A stretch of 64,000 nucleotides of DNA, taken from contig JACRNY010000006.1 in the NCBI GenBank assembly GCA_016214695.1, positions 186,001 through 250,000 of the forward strand. Reading direction: 5' to 3'. This document shows positions 11,333 to 22,820 of this stretch, one piece after another. A model generated the notes under the pieces. It saw nothing but the letters and a program-made list of their open reading frames with translations, searched no databases and was not told the DNA's origin. The stretch comes from Nitrosomonadales bacterium (GTDB lineage: Bacteria; Pseudomonadota; Gammaproteobacteria; Burkholderiales; Gallionellaceae). Every line of letters begins with the position of its first letter. Position 1 is the first letter of the stretch. The translations under genes were made by a program, and so were the position numbers.

Positions 11333-13591
11333 ATGATCGCGCAAGAACTGGAAGTCAGCCTGCATCTGGCATTCGTCGAAGCCCGCCAGAAACGGCACGA
11401 GTTCATCACTGTCGAGCACCTGCTGCTCGCCATGCTGGACAATCCTTCCGCGGCCCATGTGTTGCGTGCCTGCGGTGCGGATATCGAGGAACTGCGCGCC
11501 GTGCTGGTACAGCATATCGAGACCCACACGCCGGTCGTTCCCGGCAGCAGCGAAGTCGACACACAACCCACCGTCGGCTTCCAGCGCGTGATCCAGCGCG
11601 CCATCCTGCATGTGCAGTCCACCAACAAGAAAGAAGTCACCGGCGCCAACATCCTCGTCGCACTGTTCGGCGAGAAGGAATCCCACGCGGTGTTCTTCCT
11701 CAACCAGCGCGCCATCACCCGCCTCGATGTGGTGAACTATATCGCGCACGGGATCAACAAATCGGCAGAGGCACAGCCTGCCACGCAAAAGACCTCGAAC
11801 GAGTCCGATGCCGAGCAGGAGCAGAACAGCGACAGCTCGCTCAAGAACTACACACTGGATCTCAATGCCCACGCCCTGGCCGGCAAGGTCGACCCGCTGA
11901 TCGGACGCGATCCGGAACTGGAACGCGTGATCCAGACGCTGTGCCGCCGCCGCAAGAACAATCCGCTGCTGGTCGGCGAGGCCGGTGTCGGCAAGACCGC
12001 CATCGCCGAGGGTCTGGCGCGCCGCATCGTCGAGGGTGACGTACCGGAGATCCTGAAAGAGGCGCATGTCTATGCTCTGGACATGGGTTCCCTGCTGGCG
12101 GGCACCAAATATCGCGGTGATTTCGAACAGCGCCTGAAAGGCGTGCTGAAAGAACTGAAGGATGCGCCCAATGCCGTACTGTTCATCGACGAGATACACA
12201 CCCTGATCGGTGCAGGCGCAGCCTCGGGCGGCACCATGGACGCATCCAACCTGCTCAAGCCCGCGCTCTCCAGCGGCCAGCTGAAATGCATAGGCGCGAC
12301 CACCTACCAGGAATACCGCGGCATCTTCGAAAAGGATTCCGCGCTGTCGCGCCGTTTCCAGAAGATCGACGTGTCCGAGCCTTCGGTCGAGCAGACCATC
12401 GAGATCCTGAAAGGCCTGAAGTCGCGCTTCGAAGACCACCACAGCATCAAGTACAGCGCCGCCGCCATCACCAGCGCCGCCGAACTGTCTTCGCGCTTCA
12501 TCAACGACCGCCACCTGCCGGACAAGGCCATCGATGTGCTGGACGAAGCCGGTGCGGCACAGCGCATCCTGCCCAAGTCCAAGCAGAAGAAGATCGTGGG
12601 CAAACACGAGATCGAGGAGATCATCGCCAAGATCGCGCGCATCCCGACGCGCACCGTGTCGCACGATGACCGCAACGCGTTGAAGAACCTCGACCGCGAC
12701 CTCAAGGCCACCGTGTTCGGCCAGGACAAGGCCATCGACGCGCTCGCCCGCGCCATCAAGATGTCGCGCAGCGGCCTCGGCAATCCGCAGAAACCCATCG
12801 GCAGCTTCCTGTTCTCCGGCCCCACCGGCGTCGGCAAGACCGAAGTGGCGCGCCAGCTCGCCTACAGCATGGGCATGCCGATACACCGCTTCGACATGTC
12901 CGAATACATGGAACGCCATGCCGTGTCGCGCCTGATCGGCGCGCCACCCGGCTATGTCGGTTTCGATCAGGGCGGCCTGCTCACCGAAGCCATCACCAAG
13001 CAGCCGCATTGCGTGCTGCTGCTGGACGAGATCGAGAAGGCGCACCCGGACATCTTCAATATCCTGCTGCAGGTGATGGACCACGGCACGCTCACTGACA
13101 ACAACGGGCGCAAGGCCGACTTCCGCAACGTCGTCATCATCATGACCACCAATGCGGGCGCAGAGACCTTGAACAAGAGCAGCATGGGCTTCACCAAGAC
13201 CTCCTCGGTGGGTGACGAGATGGCCGACATCAAGAAGATGTTCACACCGGAATTCCGCAACCGTCTGGATGCCATCGTCTCCTTTGCCCCGCTGTCGAAG
13301 GAAGTCATCCTGCGCGTGGTGGACAAGTTCCTCATGCAACTCGAAGAACAACTGCACGAGAAGAAAGTGGACGCCTTGTTCACCGAAGCGCTCAAGGACT
13401 ACCTTGCCGAAAACGGCTTCGATCCGCTGATGGGCGCCCGCCCCATGGCACGCCTGATCCAGGACACCATCCGCTCCGCACTCGCCGACGAACTGCTGTT
13501 CGGCAAGCTGGCCAGCGGCGGCAAGGTCACGGTGGACGTGAAGGACGGCAAGGTGGTGCTGGAGTTCGAGGAAGAAACTGTTCCAGCCTAA
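11333..13591 (+). CDS. clpA: ATP-dependent Clp protease ATP-binding subunit ClpA
   Basis: A 752-residue Hsp100 unfoldase that feeds ClpP. It has the N-terminal Clp repeat domain (residues about 1-140), AAA+ domain 1 with Walker A GEAGVGKT and Walker B VLFIDEIH, and domain 2 with GPTGVGKT and [12 protein letters not shown]. Length equals the family norm. The 3' end overlaps the deduced CTG start of gluQ by 14 bases. No clpP in the window. Confidence 0.97.
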   Translation: MIAQELEVSLHLAFVEARQKRHEFITVEHLLLAMLDNPSAAHVLRACGADIEELRAVLVQHIETHTPVVPGSSEVDTQPTVGFQRVIQRAILHVQSTNKKEVTGANILVALFGEKESHAVFFLNQRAITRLDVVNYIAHGINKSAEAQPATQKTSNESDAEQEQNSDSSLKNYTLDLNAHALAGKVDPLIGRDPELERVIQTLCRRRKNNPLLVGEAGVGKTAIAEGLARRIVEGDVPEILKEAHVYALDMGSLLAGTKYRGDFEQRLKGVLKELKDAPNAVLFIDEIHTLIGAGAASGGTMDASNLLKPALSSGQLKCIGATTYQEYRGIFEKDSALSRRFQKIDVSEPSVEQTIEILKGLKSRFEDHHSIKYSAAAITSAAELSSRFINDRHLPDKAIDVLDEAGAAQRILPKSKQKKIVGKHEIEEIIAKIARIPTRTVSHDDRNALKNLDRDLKATVFGQDKAIDALARAIKMSRSGLGNPQKPIGSFLFSGPTGVGKTEVARQLAYSMGMPIHRFDMSEYMERHAVSRLIGAPPGYVGFDQGGLLTEAITKQPHCVLLLDEIEKAHPDIFNILLQVMDHGTLTDNNGRKADFRNVVIIMTTNAGAETLNKSSMGFTKTSSVGDEMADIKKMFTPEFRNRLDAIVSFAPLSKEVILRVVDKFLMQLEEQLHEKKVDALFTEALKDYLAENGFDPLMGARPMARLIQDTIRSALADELLFGKLASGGKVTVDVKDGKVVLEFEEETVPA

Positions 13592-14486
13592 AGCAAATTA
13601 CAGGGGGCGCTTCGCCCCCTCGCCCACCGGTCCTCTCCACTTCGGCTCGCTTGTCGCCGCCGTCGGCAGCTATCTCGACGCCAAGCATCATCACGGCACC
13701 TGGCTGGTACGCATGGAAGATCTCGATGCGCCGCGTTGCGTGCCGGGAGCGGCGGACGACATCCTGCGCACGCTCGCAGCTTTCGGGCTGCATAGCGACG
13801 AACCTGTCCTGTACCAAAGCCAGCGCACGACAAGCTATGAAGAATCGTTGCAACGATTGAGGGATACAGGCGCGGTGTATCCCTGCTGCTGCACGCGCAA
13901 GGAGATCGCCGATTCGGCGCTGCACGGCATCGAGGGGCCGGTCTATCCCGGCACTTGCCGCAATGGCATTCCGGCGGGACGCGATGGACGGGCGTGGCGG
14001 GTACGAACGAACAACGAAGCGACTGGATTCGACGATGCGCTGCAAGGACGCATCTCACAGCGACTGGAAAGCCAGGTCGGCGACTTCGTGGTGAAACGTG
14101 CGGACGGGCTATTCGCTTATCAACTGGCGGTCGTGGTGGACGATGCTTTCCAGAACATCACACATATCGTGCGCGGTGCCGACCTGCTGGCTTCGACACC
14201 ACGCCAGATATTCCTGCAACAGCAGCTCGGCCTTCCCGTCCCGCATTACATGCACTTGCCCATCGCCGTGAACGATGCCGGTGAGAAGTTGAGCAAGCAG
14301 ACACTGGCCGCGCCGGTGGCTACTTCGCAGCCGGTCGCGACTGTGCTGCATGTGCTGGATTTTCTGCGCCAGGAACCGCCGCGCGAACTGGCCGACGGTG
14401 ATGTTGCAACGGTATTCGATTGGGCGGTACAGAACTGGCGTGCCGAGAATCTCATCGGGATACAGACACTCCCGGCACGCGCATAA
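13578..14486 (+). CDS. gluQ: Glutamyl-Q tRNA(Asp) synthetase GluQ, CTG start
   Basis: GluQ attaches glutamate to queuosine-34 of tRNA-Asp. Class I signatures are the HIGH-like PTGPLHFGSLVAAVGSY, a zinc site of Cys pairs (CCCTRKEI and GTCR) and the KMSKS-like EKLSKQT. The usual N-terminus YRGRFAPSPTGPLHFGS is encoded at 13599 onward, but no ATG, GTG or TTG is in frame between the stop at 13539 and this core. The only plausible start is CTG 13578-13580, preceded by GAGGA at 13568-13572, inside the clpA end. The first in-frame ATG (13713) would delete the HIGH motif. About 302 residues result. queA and tgt, which make queuosine, are nearby. Confidence 0.88.
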   Translation: MFQPKANYRGRFAPSPTGPLHFGSLVAAVGSYLDAKHHHGTWLVRMEDLDAPRCVPGAADDILRTLAAFGLHSDEPVLYQSQRTTSYEESLQRLRDTGAVYPCCCTRKEIADSALHGIEGPVYPGTCRNGIPAGRDGRAWRVRTNNEATGFDDALQGRISQRLESQVGDFVVKRADGLFAYQLAVVVDDAFQNITHIVRGADLLASTPRQIFLQQQLGLPVPHYMHLPIAVNDAGEKLSKQTLAAPVATSQPVATVLHVLDFLRQEPPRELADGDVATVFDWAVQNWRAENLIGIQTLPARA

Positions 14487-14494
14487 GCAACGAG

Positions 14495-15154
14495 CTACTT
14501 GCCAGTCGCTTCGTTTTTCTTGTTCCTGAGATGCTTGAGGTACTCAAGGATCGCCGGAATGAAGGAGATGACGATGATGACCAGGATCATCAGGGTAAGG
14601 TTGTCCTTGATGATGGGGATGTTGCCGAAGAAGTAACCCGCCAGCGTCAGGCTGCCGATCCAGGACACACCGCCGATGATGCTGAACATCACATACTGGC
14701 GGTAGTTCATGGTGCCGATACCCGCCACGAACGGCGCAAAGGTGCGCAGGATGGGCAGGAAGCGCGCGAAGATCACGGTCTTGCCGCCGTGCTTCTCATA
14801 GAAAGCGTGGGTCTTTTCCAGATGCTCGTGCTTGATGAGCCGCGGACTGGCGCGGTTGAGCAACCTGAGTCCGAGCAGTCGTCCTATCCAGTAATTGGTG
14901 TTGTCGCCCATGAAAGCCGCCAGGATCAGCAGCGGCATCGCGATCTGCAGTTCCAGCGAACCCATACCGCACAGCGCGCCGATGACGAACAACAAGGAGT
15001 CGCCGGGCAGGAATGGCGCGATGACCAGTCCCGTCTCGGCGAAGATGATGGCGAACAGGATGGCATAGATCCATATGCCGTATTCCTGCACCAGTGCCAG
15101 CAGGTGTGCGTCCAGATGCAGGACGATGTCGATGAAGCCGGTGAGCAGTTCCAT
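14495..15154 (-). CDS. DedA-family inner-membrane protein
   Basis: A 219-residue polytopic membrane protein of the DedA/SNARE-associated family, implicated in envelope lipid carrier recycling and membrane homeostasis. Family marks are the EYGIWIYAILFAIIFAETG motif, FLPGDSLLF and the amphipathic G-[FY]-A-R-F segment FARFLPILRTFAPFVAG. Its ATG overlaps the secF stop by one base (TGATG), so it ends the yajC-secD-secF transcript. Confidence 0.93.
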   Translation of the reverse strand: MELLTGFIDIVLHLDAHLLALVQEYGIWIYAILFAIIFAETGLVIAPFLPGDSLLFVIGALCGMGSLELQIAMPLLILAAFMGDNTNYWIGRLLGLRLLNRASPRLIKHEHLEKTHAFYEKHGGKTVIFARFLPILRTFAPFVAGIGTMNYRQYVMFSIIGGVSWIGSLTLAGYFFGNIPIIKDNLTLMILVIIVISFIPAILEYLKHLRNKKNEATGK

Positions 15155-16086
15155 CAGGGCAGGACCTCTTCAGCTTCGGTCTTCTCCGGCTTGATGAAAT
15201 CCTCGCGCGACACGCCGAACATCATCAGCAAGGGGCTGGCGACCAGCACCGAGGAATAGATACTGAACAGGATGCCGATGGTCAGTGCGAGCGCGAAGTA
15301 ATGCAGCGTCTCGCCGCCGAGGAACAGCATGGCGGTGACCATCATCTGAGTGGACGCGTGGGTGATGATGGTGCGCGACATAGTGCGGGTGATGGCATTG
15401 TCGATGATCTCGGCCACCTCGGTCTTGCGCATCTTCTTGAAGTTCTCCCGTATCCGGTCGAACACCACCACCGATTCGTTCACCGAGTAGCCCAGCACCG
15501 CCAGCACCGCCGCCAGCACCGAGAGCGAGAACTCCCACTGGAAGAAGGCGAAGAAGCCGAGGATGATGACCACGTCGTGCAGGTTGGCGATGATGGCCGC
15601 CAGACCGAACTTCCATTCGAAACGGATCCACAGATAGCCGACGATGCCCAGGCTGACCAGCAACAGCGCCATCGCGCCGTTCTCGACCAGGTCCTTGCCC
15701 ACCTGCGGGCCGACGAACTCGACGCGGCGCAGTTCCACGCTGGCGTCCTGCTGGCGCAAGGCCTCGACCACATGTTCGCTGAGCTTGGCGCCCATGGTGT
15801 TCTGTTTCAGCGGCACCTGGATCAGCACATCATGGCTGCTGCCGAAGTTCTGCACCAGCGAGTCCTTCAGTCCGACGCCGGCAAGCTGTTCGCGCACCTT
15901 GTTGATGTCGGCCGGCTGGGCGTAATGCACTTCCATCACGGTACCGCCGGTGAAGTCGACGCCGAAGTTGAGACCTTTGGTGGCCAGGAAGAACACCGCG
16001 AGCAGGAAAGTCACCAGCGAGATGCTGGTGGTCACTTTCCCGTAGCTCATGAACGGGATGTCTTTTTTGATCTTGAAGAATTCCAT
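15154..16086 (-). CDS. secF: Protein-export membrane protein SecF
   Basis: A 310-residue subunit of the SecDF complex that uses the proton gradient to aid late translocation through SecYEG. The N-terminal membrane helix, the periplasmic P4-type domain starting after FGVDFTGGTVMEVHY, and five C-terminal helices including AVLGYSVNESVVVFDRIREN are present. It follows secD after 111 bases holding a hairpin and a REP-like repeat. Confidence 0.97.
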   Translation of the reverse strand: MEFFKIKKDIPFMSYGKVTTSISLVTFLLAVFFLATKGLNFGVDFTGGTVMEVHYAQPADINKVREQLAGVGLKDSLVQNFGSSHDVLIQVPLKQNTMGAKLSEHVVEALRQQDASVELRRVEFVGPQVGKDLVENGAMALLLVSLGIVGYLWIRFEWKFGLAAIIANLHDVVIILGFFAFFQWEFSLSVLAAVLAVLGYSVNESVVVFDRIRENFKKMRKTEVAEIIDNAITRTMSRTIITHASTQMMVTAMLFLGGETLHYFALALTIGILFSIYSSVLVASPLLMMFGVSREDFIKPEKTEAEEVLP

Positions 16087-16108
16087 TTTCGTTTTCCCTT
16101 AAGCCTAA

Positions 16109-16171
16109 CGGGCATGAGAAACCATGCCCGTTTCCCTCACCCTAACCCTCCCCCGCCAGCGGGCGAGGGAA
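16109..16171. repeat. Hairpin plus REP-like element between secD and secF
   Basis: A perfect 8-bp stem (CGGGCATG/CATGCCCG, 16109-16116 and 16123-16130) is followed by a REP-like palindrome (CCCTCACCCTAACCCTC then CCCCGCCAGCGGG, 16132-16171). Related elements lie at 21679-21712 and 46779-46821. In the transcript the structure separates the secD and secF reading frames. Confidence 0.7.
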
Positions 16172-16197
16172 CAAACGTATCGCTACGCGGATCATTT

Positions 16198-18012
16198 TTA
16201 ACCTATGGCGACTTTGCTCAGTCGCGCCTTGCGGCCGTAGATCAGATTCACCAGCATGCGCGACACCATCACCGCACTGAACATCGAAGTCAGGATGCCC
16301 AGACACAGCACCACGGCGAAACCCTTGATCGGTCCGGAGCCGAACATGAACAGCGCGATACCGGCGATGAGCGTGGTGATGTTGGAGTCGAGGATGGTGG
16401 CGAACGCATTCTCGTAACCCGCATGGATCGCGGCCTGTGGCGGCACGCCGTTGCGCAGCTCCTCGCGGATACGCTCATTGATCAGCACGTTGGCGTCGAT
16501 CGCCATACCCAGCGTCAGCGCGATGCCGGCCATGCCGGGCAGAGTGAGCGTGGCCTGCATCATCGACAGCAGTGCGACCAGCAACAGCAGGTTGGCGCCC
16601 AGCGCCAGCACCGACACGGTGCCGAACATCAGGTAATAGATGATCATGAAAATGGCGATGGCGATGAAACCGATCTTGGTGGAATCAAAGCCGCGCTTGA
16701 TGTTGTCCGCACCCAGGCTGGGGCCGACAGTGCGCTCTTCGATGATCTCCATCGGCGCCGCCAGCGCGCCGGCGCGCAGCAGCAGCGCGGTGTCGTTCGC
16801 TTCGGTAGTGTTCATCCTGCCGCTGATCTGCACGCGGCCGCCGCCGATCTCTTCGCGGATCACCGGCGCGGTGACCACTTCACCCCTGCCTTTTTCGAAC
16901 AGGATGATGGCCATGCGCTTGCCCACATTCTCGCGCGTCGCTTCCTTGAACTTGCGCGCGCCGACCGCATCCAGGTTGATGTGCACGGCCGGCTCGTTGT
17001 TGCGGCTGTCGAAGCCGGGCTGCGCATCGTCGATGCGCTCGCCGGTCAGGATCACGCTCTTCTTCACCAGCAGCAGCGAGCCGTCGCTATCCTTGAATAT
17101 CTCGGTGCCGAACGGCGCGACCGCGCCGGAGCCGATCTGGTGTTCGTCATCCACCAGGCGCACTTCCAGCGTGGCCGTGCGGCCGAGGATCTCCTTGGCG
17201 CGGGCCGTGTCCTGCACGCCGGGCAGTTGCACCACGATGCGGTCCGCCCCCTGCTGCTGGATCACCGGCTCGGCCACACCCAGTTCATTGACGCGGTTGC
17301 GCAGGGTGACGAGGTTCTGCTGAATCGCCGCTTCCTGGATGCGCAACTGTTCCTGCTGCTTGAGACGGGCCTGCAACAGGTAGTCGCCGCCCGCTTCGCT
17401 GCTGTTGAACTCCAGCCCGCCGAAACGCTGCTTCAATTCCGACTCGCCCTTGCTGCGCGCCTCGGCATCGCGGAACTTGGTGGTGATCACATTGCTGTCA
17501 CGGTTCACCCCGGAGTACGGGATGTTGGCCTCGCGCAGGGTGCTGCGGATGTCGCCGGAAGACGACTCCAGCGCCTTGTCCAGCGCGCCTTTCATGTCCA
17601 CCTGCATCAGGAAATGCACGCCACCGCGCAAGTCCAGGCCCAGATACATCGGCAGGGCATTGAAATAGTCGGGCAGCCACTGCGGCGAACGCGACAGCAG
17701 GTTGAGCGCCACCATGTAGTCCTCCCCCAGCTGCGCCTGCAACACATCCTTGGCCTTGATCTGGGTGTCGGTATCGGCGAAGCGCGCCTTGACGCTGGTC
17801 GCGTCCAGCGAAACAACGTCGGGCGTCAGTTGTGCCGTCTGCAACGTCTGCTCCACCCGCTCCATCAGCGCCGTATCCGCCTTCAGGCTGGAACGCAGCG
17901 GCAACACCTGCACCGCAGGCGCTTCGCCGTAAAAGTTGGGCAGGGTATAGACCAGACCCAGCAACAAGGCGATGAGGATCAGCAGGTATTTCCAGAGCGG
18001 ATATTGGTTCAT
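16198..18012 (-). CDS. secD: Protein-export membrane protein SecD
   Basis: A 604-residue partner of SecF. It has one N-terminal membrane helix (PLWKYLLILIALLLGLVY), a large periplasmic P1 domain beginning with the DLRGGVHF motif (YLGLDLRGGVHFLMQVDM), and five C-terminal helices with GMAIDANVLINERIREEL. Start is ATG 18010-18012, 38 bases from yajC. Length agrees with the family. Confidence 0.97.
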   Translation of the reverse strand: MNQYPLWKYLLILIALLLGLVYTLPNFYGEAPAVQVLPLRSSLKADTALMERVEQTLQTAQLTPDVVSLDATSVKARFADTDTQIKAKDVLQAQLGEDYMVALNLLSRSPQWLPDYFNALPMYLGLDLRGGVHFLMQVDMKGALDKALESSSGDIRSTLREANIPYSGVNRDSNVITTKFRDAEARSKGESELKQRFGGLEFNSSEAGGDYLLQARLKQQEQLRIQEAAIQQNLVTLRNRVNELGVAEPVIQQQGADRIVVQLPGVQDTARAKEILGRTATLEVRLVDDEHQIGSGAVAPFGTEIFKDSDGSLLLVKKSVILTGERIDDAQPGFDSRNNEPAVHINLDAVGARKFKEATRENVGKRMAIILFEKGRGEVVTAPVIREEIGGGRVQISGRMNTTEANDTALLLRAGALAAPMEIIEERTVGPSLGADNIKRGFDSTKIGFIAIAIFMIIYYLMFGTVSVLALGANLLLLVALLSMMQATLTLPGMAGIALTLGMAIDANVLINERIREELRNGVPPQAAIHAGYENAFATILDSNITTLIAGIALFMFGSGPIKGFAVVLCLGILTSMFSAVMVSRMLVNLIYGRKARLSKVAIG

Positions 18013-18050
18013 TTCGGCACCTAGGCTTGCGGCGTGGAGGGATTACCGGA

Positions 18051-18395
18051 TCAGATCGCTTTGATCGTACCTTTGGGCAGAACGTTCTGGATCGCCATCT
18101 TCTGCACCTGCACAACGATGTTGTCGGCGATCTCGACCGCCACGTTCTCGTCGGCAACCTTGGTCACTTTGCCCATGATGCCGCCGATGGTGACGACTTC
18201 ATCGCCCTTCTGCAGTGCGTCGATCAGTGCCTTGTGCTCTTTGGCGCGTTTCTGCTGCGGGCGCAGGATGAGGAAATAGAACACCGCCAGCAAGGCGATC
18301 AGGGGCAGGAACTCGAGGAAGCCGCCGCCTTGCGGGGCTGCGGCCGCACCTTCTGCATATGCGTTGCTGATGAACAATTCGCTGATGGAAACCAT
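18051..18395 (-). CDS. yajC: Preprotein translocase subunit YajC
   Basis: A 114-residue single-pass membrane protein of the SecDF-YajC complex. It shows an Ala/Gly-rich N-terminal stretch, one membrane helix (FLPLIALLAVFYFLILRPQQ) ending in the RPQQKRAKEH signature, and the cytoplasmic GDEVVTIGGIMGKV domain. Start is ATG 18393-18395 after a GGAGG-like site. It follows tgt after 101 bases. Confidence 0.95.
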   Translation of the reverse strand: MVSISELFISNAYAEGAAAAPQGGGFLEFLPLIALLAVFYFLILRPQQKRAKEHKALIDALQKGDEVVTIGGIMGKVTKVADENVAVEIADNIVVQVQKMAIQNVLPKGTIKAI

Positions 18396-18496
18396 GACTA
18401 CTCCTCCTTGAAGATCGGGTTGTTAAAAATCAAAGGCGCGCATTCTAACATGGATGACATGACAGTTCCGCTACGCGCTCCGCACCGGATGGAGCC

Positions 18497-20616
<2,120 letters not shown>

Positions 20617-20741
20617 GAAACGGATCGGATAACAGACGTGAAGGCGCGCATTGTAGTTGATGAAGGATGTCGTTTCATGGATAATTCGCGCCCTTCTCGT
20701 TGCGGATTGCTGATTCCGCCTCATATGGGAAGTACACCTTT

Positions 20742-20828
20742 GCCGGGGTGATGGAACTGGTAGACGTGCCGGACTCAAAATCCGGTGCCTGAAAGGGCGT
20801 GGGGGTTCGATTCCCCCCCCCGGCACCA
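20742..20828 (+). tRNA. tRNA-Leu (anticodon CAA)
   Basis: An 87-base class II tRNA with encoded CCA. The acceptor stem GCCGGGG/CCCCGGC, D-arm, anticodon stem CCGGA/TCCGG with loop CTCAAAA (anticodon CAA), a short variable arm (TGCCTGAAAGGGCGT) and T-arm GGGGGTTCGATTCCCCC all fold. It is not next to the accessory island. Confidence 0.95.
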
Positions 20829-20934
20829 AACAATCTTCGTTCTGACTGTCAACGCGGCACCTCGCCGCCACGTTAGTGGCTCTGACGACAACGTTGTGTC
20901 GTTCACGTTCATCAACTACCGAATGGAGCCTCAA

Positions 20935-21159
20935 ATGAAACTGCTGTCCACCCTGATCGCTGCTGTTTTCGCTGTCGTTTCCTTCTCCGCCATCGCTGCT
21001 GATGCAGCCGCTCCCGCTGCGACCCCGGCTGCCACTGCCGCCCCGGCCGCCGCCGCGCCGGCAAAGAAAGCCAAAAAAGCGAAGAAGACCAAGAAGTCGA
21101 AGAAAGCCAAGAAAGCCAAGGCAGTTGAGGCAGCACCCGCAGCCGCTCCAGCCAAGTAA
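20935..21159 (+). CDS. Small exported Ala/Lys-rich protein (74 aa)
   Basis: No named family is recognised. A clear signal peptide ([20 protein letters not shown], cleavage after AIA at about 22) leads into an Ala/Pro segment, a strongly basic core of repeated KKAK/KKTKK/KKSKK motifs at about residues 42-61 and another Ala/Pro tail. GGAG lies eight bases before the ATG at 20935. An intrinsic terminator follows, so it is an independent transcription unit. The composition recalls acid-shock-type (Asr) or histone H1-like tails; this is resemblance of composition only. Confidence 0.75.
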   Translation: MKLLSTLIAAVFAVVSFSAIAADAAAPAATPAATAAPAAAAPAKKAKKAKKTKKSKKAKKAKAVEAAPAAAPAK

Positions 21160-21174
21160 TTCCTCGCTGAGAAT

Positions 21175-21203
21175 AAAAAGGCAGGGGCGACCCTGCTTTT
21201 TTT
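21175..21203 (+). terminator. Intrinsic terminator after the Ala/Lys-rich gene
   Basis: AAAAAG leads into the stem GCAGGG/CCCTGC with a GCGA tetraloop, then seven T. Confidence 0.88.
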
Positions 21204-21223
21204 ATTTCGTTTAAAATCACGCC

Positions 21224-21670
21224 ATGATCTGGAAACCACATGCCACCGTCGCCGCCGTCCTTGAGAAGGACGGCAAGTTCTTGCTGGTGGAAGAACATAC
21301 CCCGCAAGGCCTGCTGTTCAATCAACCTGCCGGACACTGGGAGCCCAACGAGACCCTGCCTGCCGGCGCGATCCGCGAGGCGCTGGAGGAATCGGCCTAC
21401 GAGTTCGAGCCGGAGTTCCTGCTCGGCGTCTATCGCTGGCACTCGAATGCTTCCGACACCACTTATCTGCGCTTCGCCTTTGGCGGGCGCATCCTCGCCC
21501 ACCATCCGGAACGCGCCCTGGATAAAGGAATCGTGCGCGCCGTGTGGATGACGCTGGACGAGATCCGCGCCACCCAGGCGCGCCACCGCAGTCCGCTGAT
21601 CCTGCGCTGCGTGGAAGACTACCTCGCGGGCAAGCGCTACCCGCTCGATCTCATCACGCACTATGAATAA
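21224..21670 (+). CDS. nudJ: Nudix hydrolase, NudJ-like
   Basis: A 148-residue Nudix protein. The box is complete in GHWEPNETLPAGAIREALEES (the last residues SAYEF replace the usual TG). The opening MIWKPHATVAAVLEKDGKF and the place just before mnmA match NudJ (YmfB), a phosphatase acting on nucleoside tri- and diphosphates and on a thiamin precursor in E. coli. Start is ATG 21224-21226. Confidence 0.85.
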   Translation: MIWKPHATVAAVLEKDGKFLLVEEHTPQGLLFNQPAGHWEPNETLPAGAIREALEESAYEFEPEFLLGVYRWHSNASDTTYLRFAFGGRILAHHPERALDKGIVRAVWMTLDEIRATQARHRSPLILRCVEDYLAGKRYPLDLITHYE

Positions 21671-21678
21671 GAAGTATT

Positions 21679-21712
21679 CCCCCACCCGAACCCTCCCCCG
21701 GAGGGAGAGGGG
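21679..21712. repeat. REP-like palindrome covering the mnmA ribosome binding site
   Basis: CCCTCCCCCGGAGGGAGAGGGG forms an inverted repeat. The same unit with the following GGCAATCGTGAA occurs at 46779-46821. Here the GTGAA at its right border is the start codon region of mnmA. Confidence 0.7.
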
Positions 21713-21718
21713 CCAATC

Positions 21719-22804
21719 GTGAAGAGCAATCATAAAATCACTGTCGTCGTCGGCATGTCCGGCGGCGTGGACTCTTCCGTCACCGCGCTCCTGCTGAAAG
21801 AACAGGGCTACGAGGTCATCGGTCTGTTCATGAAGAACTGGGAGGACGATGACGACAGCGAATACTGCTCCTCGCGCCAGGACCTGATCGACGCGGTCTC
21901 CGTCGCCGACACCATCGGCATCCCCATCGAGGCGGTGAATTTCGCGAAGGAATACAAGGATCGCGTGTTCAGCTATTTCCTGCGCGAGTACGAAGCCGGG
22001 CGCACACCGAATCCGGACATCCTGTGCAATTCCGAGATCAAGTTCAAGGCCTTCCTCGACCACGCCATCCGCCTCGGCGCCGACAAGATCGCCACCGGCC
22101 ACTACGCCAAGGTGCGCGAGCAGGACGGCCTGTTCCAGTTGCTCAAGGCCGACGACGACAGCAAGGACCAGAGTTACTTCCTGCACCGCCTGAACCAGCA
22201 GCAGTTGTCGAAATCGATGTTCCCGCTGGGCGACATCCCCAAATCAAAAGTGCGCGAGATCGCACGCCAGCACGGACTCTCCAACGCTGCAAAGAAGGAC
22301 AGCACCGGCATCTGCTTCATCGGCGAGCGCCCGTTCCGCGAGTTCCTCAACCGCTATCTGCCAACCAAGCCGGGCGAGATGGTGACGCCGGAGGGCAAGG
22401 TCATGGGACAGCACATGGGACTGTCGTTCTACACCTACGGCCAGCGCCAGGGGCTGGGCATAGGCGGCGGCAAGGACAGCAACGGGGAACCGTGGTTCGT
22501 CGCGGGCAAGGATATGATGAACAATCGCCTGATCGTGGTGCAGGGTCACGACCACCCTCTGCTGCTCAACCCGCAACTGGATGCTCTGGAAATGCACTGG
22601 ATCAGCGGCCATGCGCCCGACACGAGCAGACCTTATGCTGCCAAAACGCGCTACCGCCAGCAGGATGCGGCCTGCAACATCTCCCTCGCCGGAGACGGTG
22701 GCGTACATTTCACGTTCGCCGAAGCGCAATGGGCGGTGACGCCGGGGCAGTCCGTAGTGGCTTACGACGGCGACATCTGCCTCGGCGGAGGCATCATCAA
22801 ATGA
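21719..22804 (+). CDS. mnmA: tRNA 2-thiouridylase MnmA
   Basis: A 361-residue enzyme that thiolates U34 of Glu, Gln and Lys tRNAs. The PP-loop [15 protein letters not shown], catalytic Cys in [13 protein letters not shown] and the other conserved Cys in [13 protein letters not shown] are present, with [10 protein letters not shown]. It starts with GTG 21719-21721; the ribosome binding site GGGAGAGGGG is part of the REP-like repeat. It is followed after 16 bases by the channel gene. Confidence 0.96.
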   Translation: MKSNHKITVVVGMSGGVDSSVTALLLKEQGYEVIGLFMKNWEDDDDSEYCSSRQDLIDAVSVADTIGIPIEAVNFAKEYKDRVFSYFLREYEAGRTPNPDILCNSEIKFKAFLDHAIRLGADKIATGHYAKVREQDGLFQLLKADDDSKDQSYFLHRLNQQQLSKSMFPLGDIPKSKVREIARQHGLSNAAKKDSTGICFIGERPFREFLNRYLPTKPGEMVTPEGKVMGQHMGLSFYTYGQRQGLGIGGGKDSNGEPWFVAGKDMMNNRLIVVQGHDHPLLLNPQLDALEMHWISGHAPDTSRPYAAKTRYRQQDAACNISLAGDGGVHFTFAEAQWAVTPGQSVVAYDGDICLGGGIIK

Positions 22805-22820
22805 TTTCCAGGGAGTAACC

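Noticed and set aside
15301-18024. Open frame of about 900 codons on the + strand
   Set aside because: Antisense to secF and secD; no domain and strong codon-shadow composition.
20742-20828. tRNA-Leu as integration site of the accessory block
   Set aside because: The block begins 4.6 kb away past core genes, and no repeat of the tRNA 3' end was seen near 44.5 kb.
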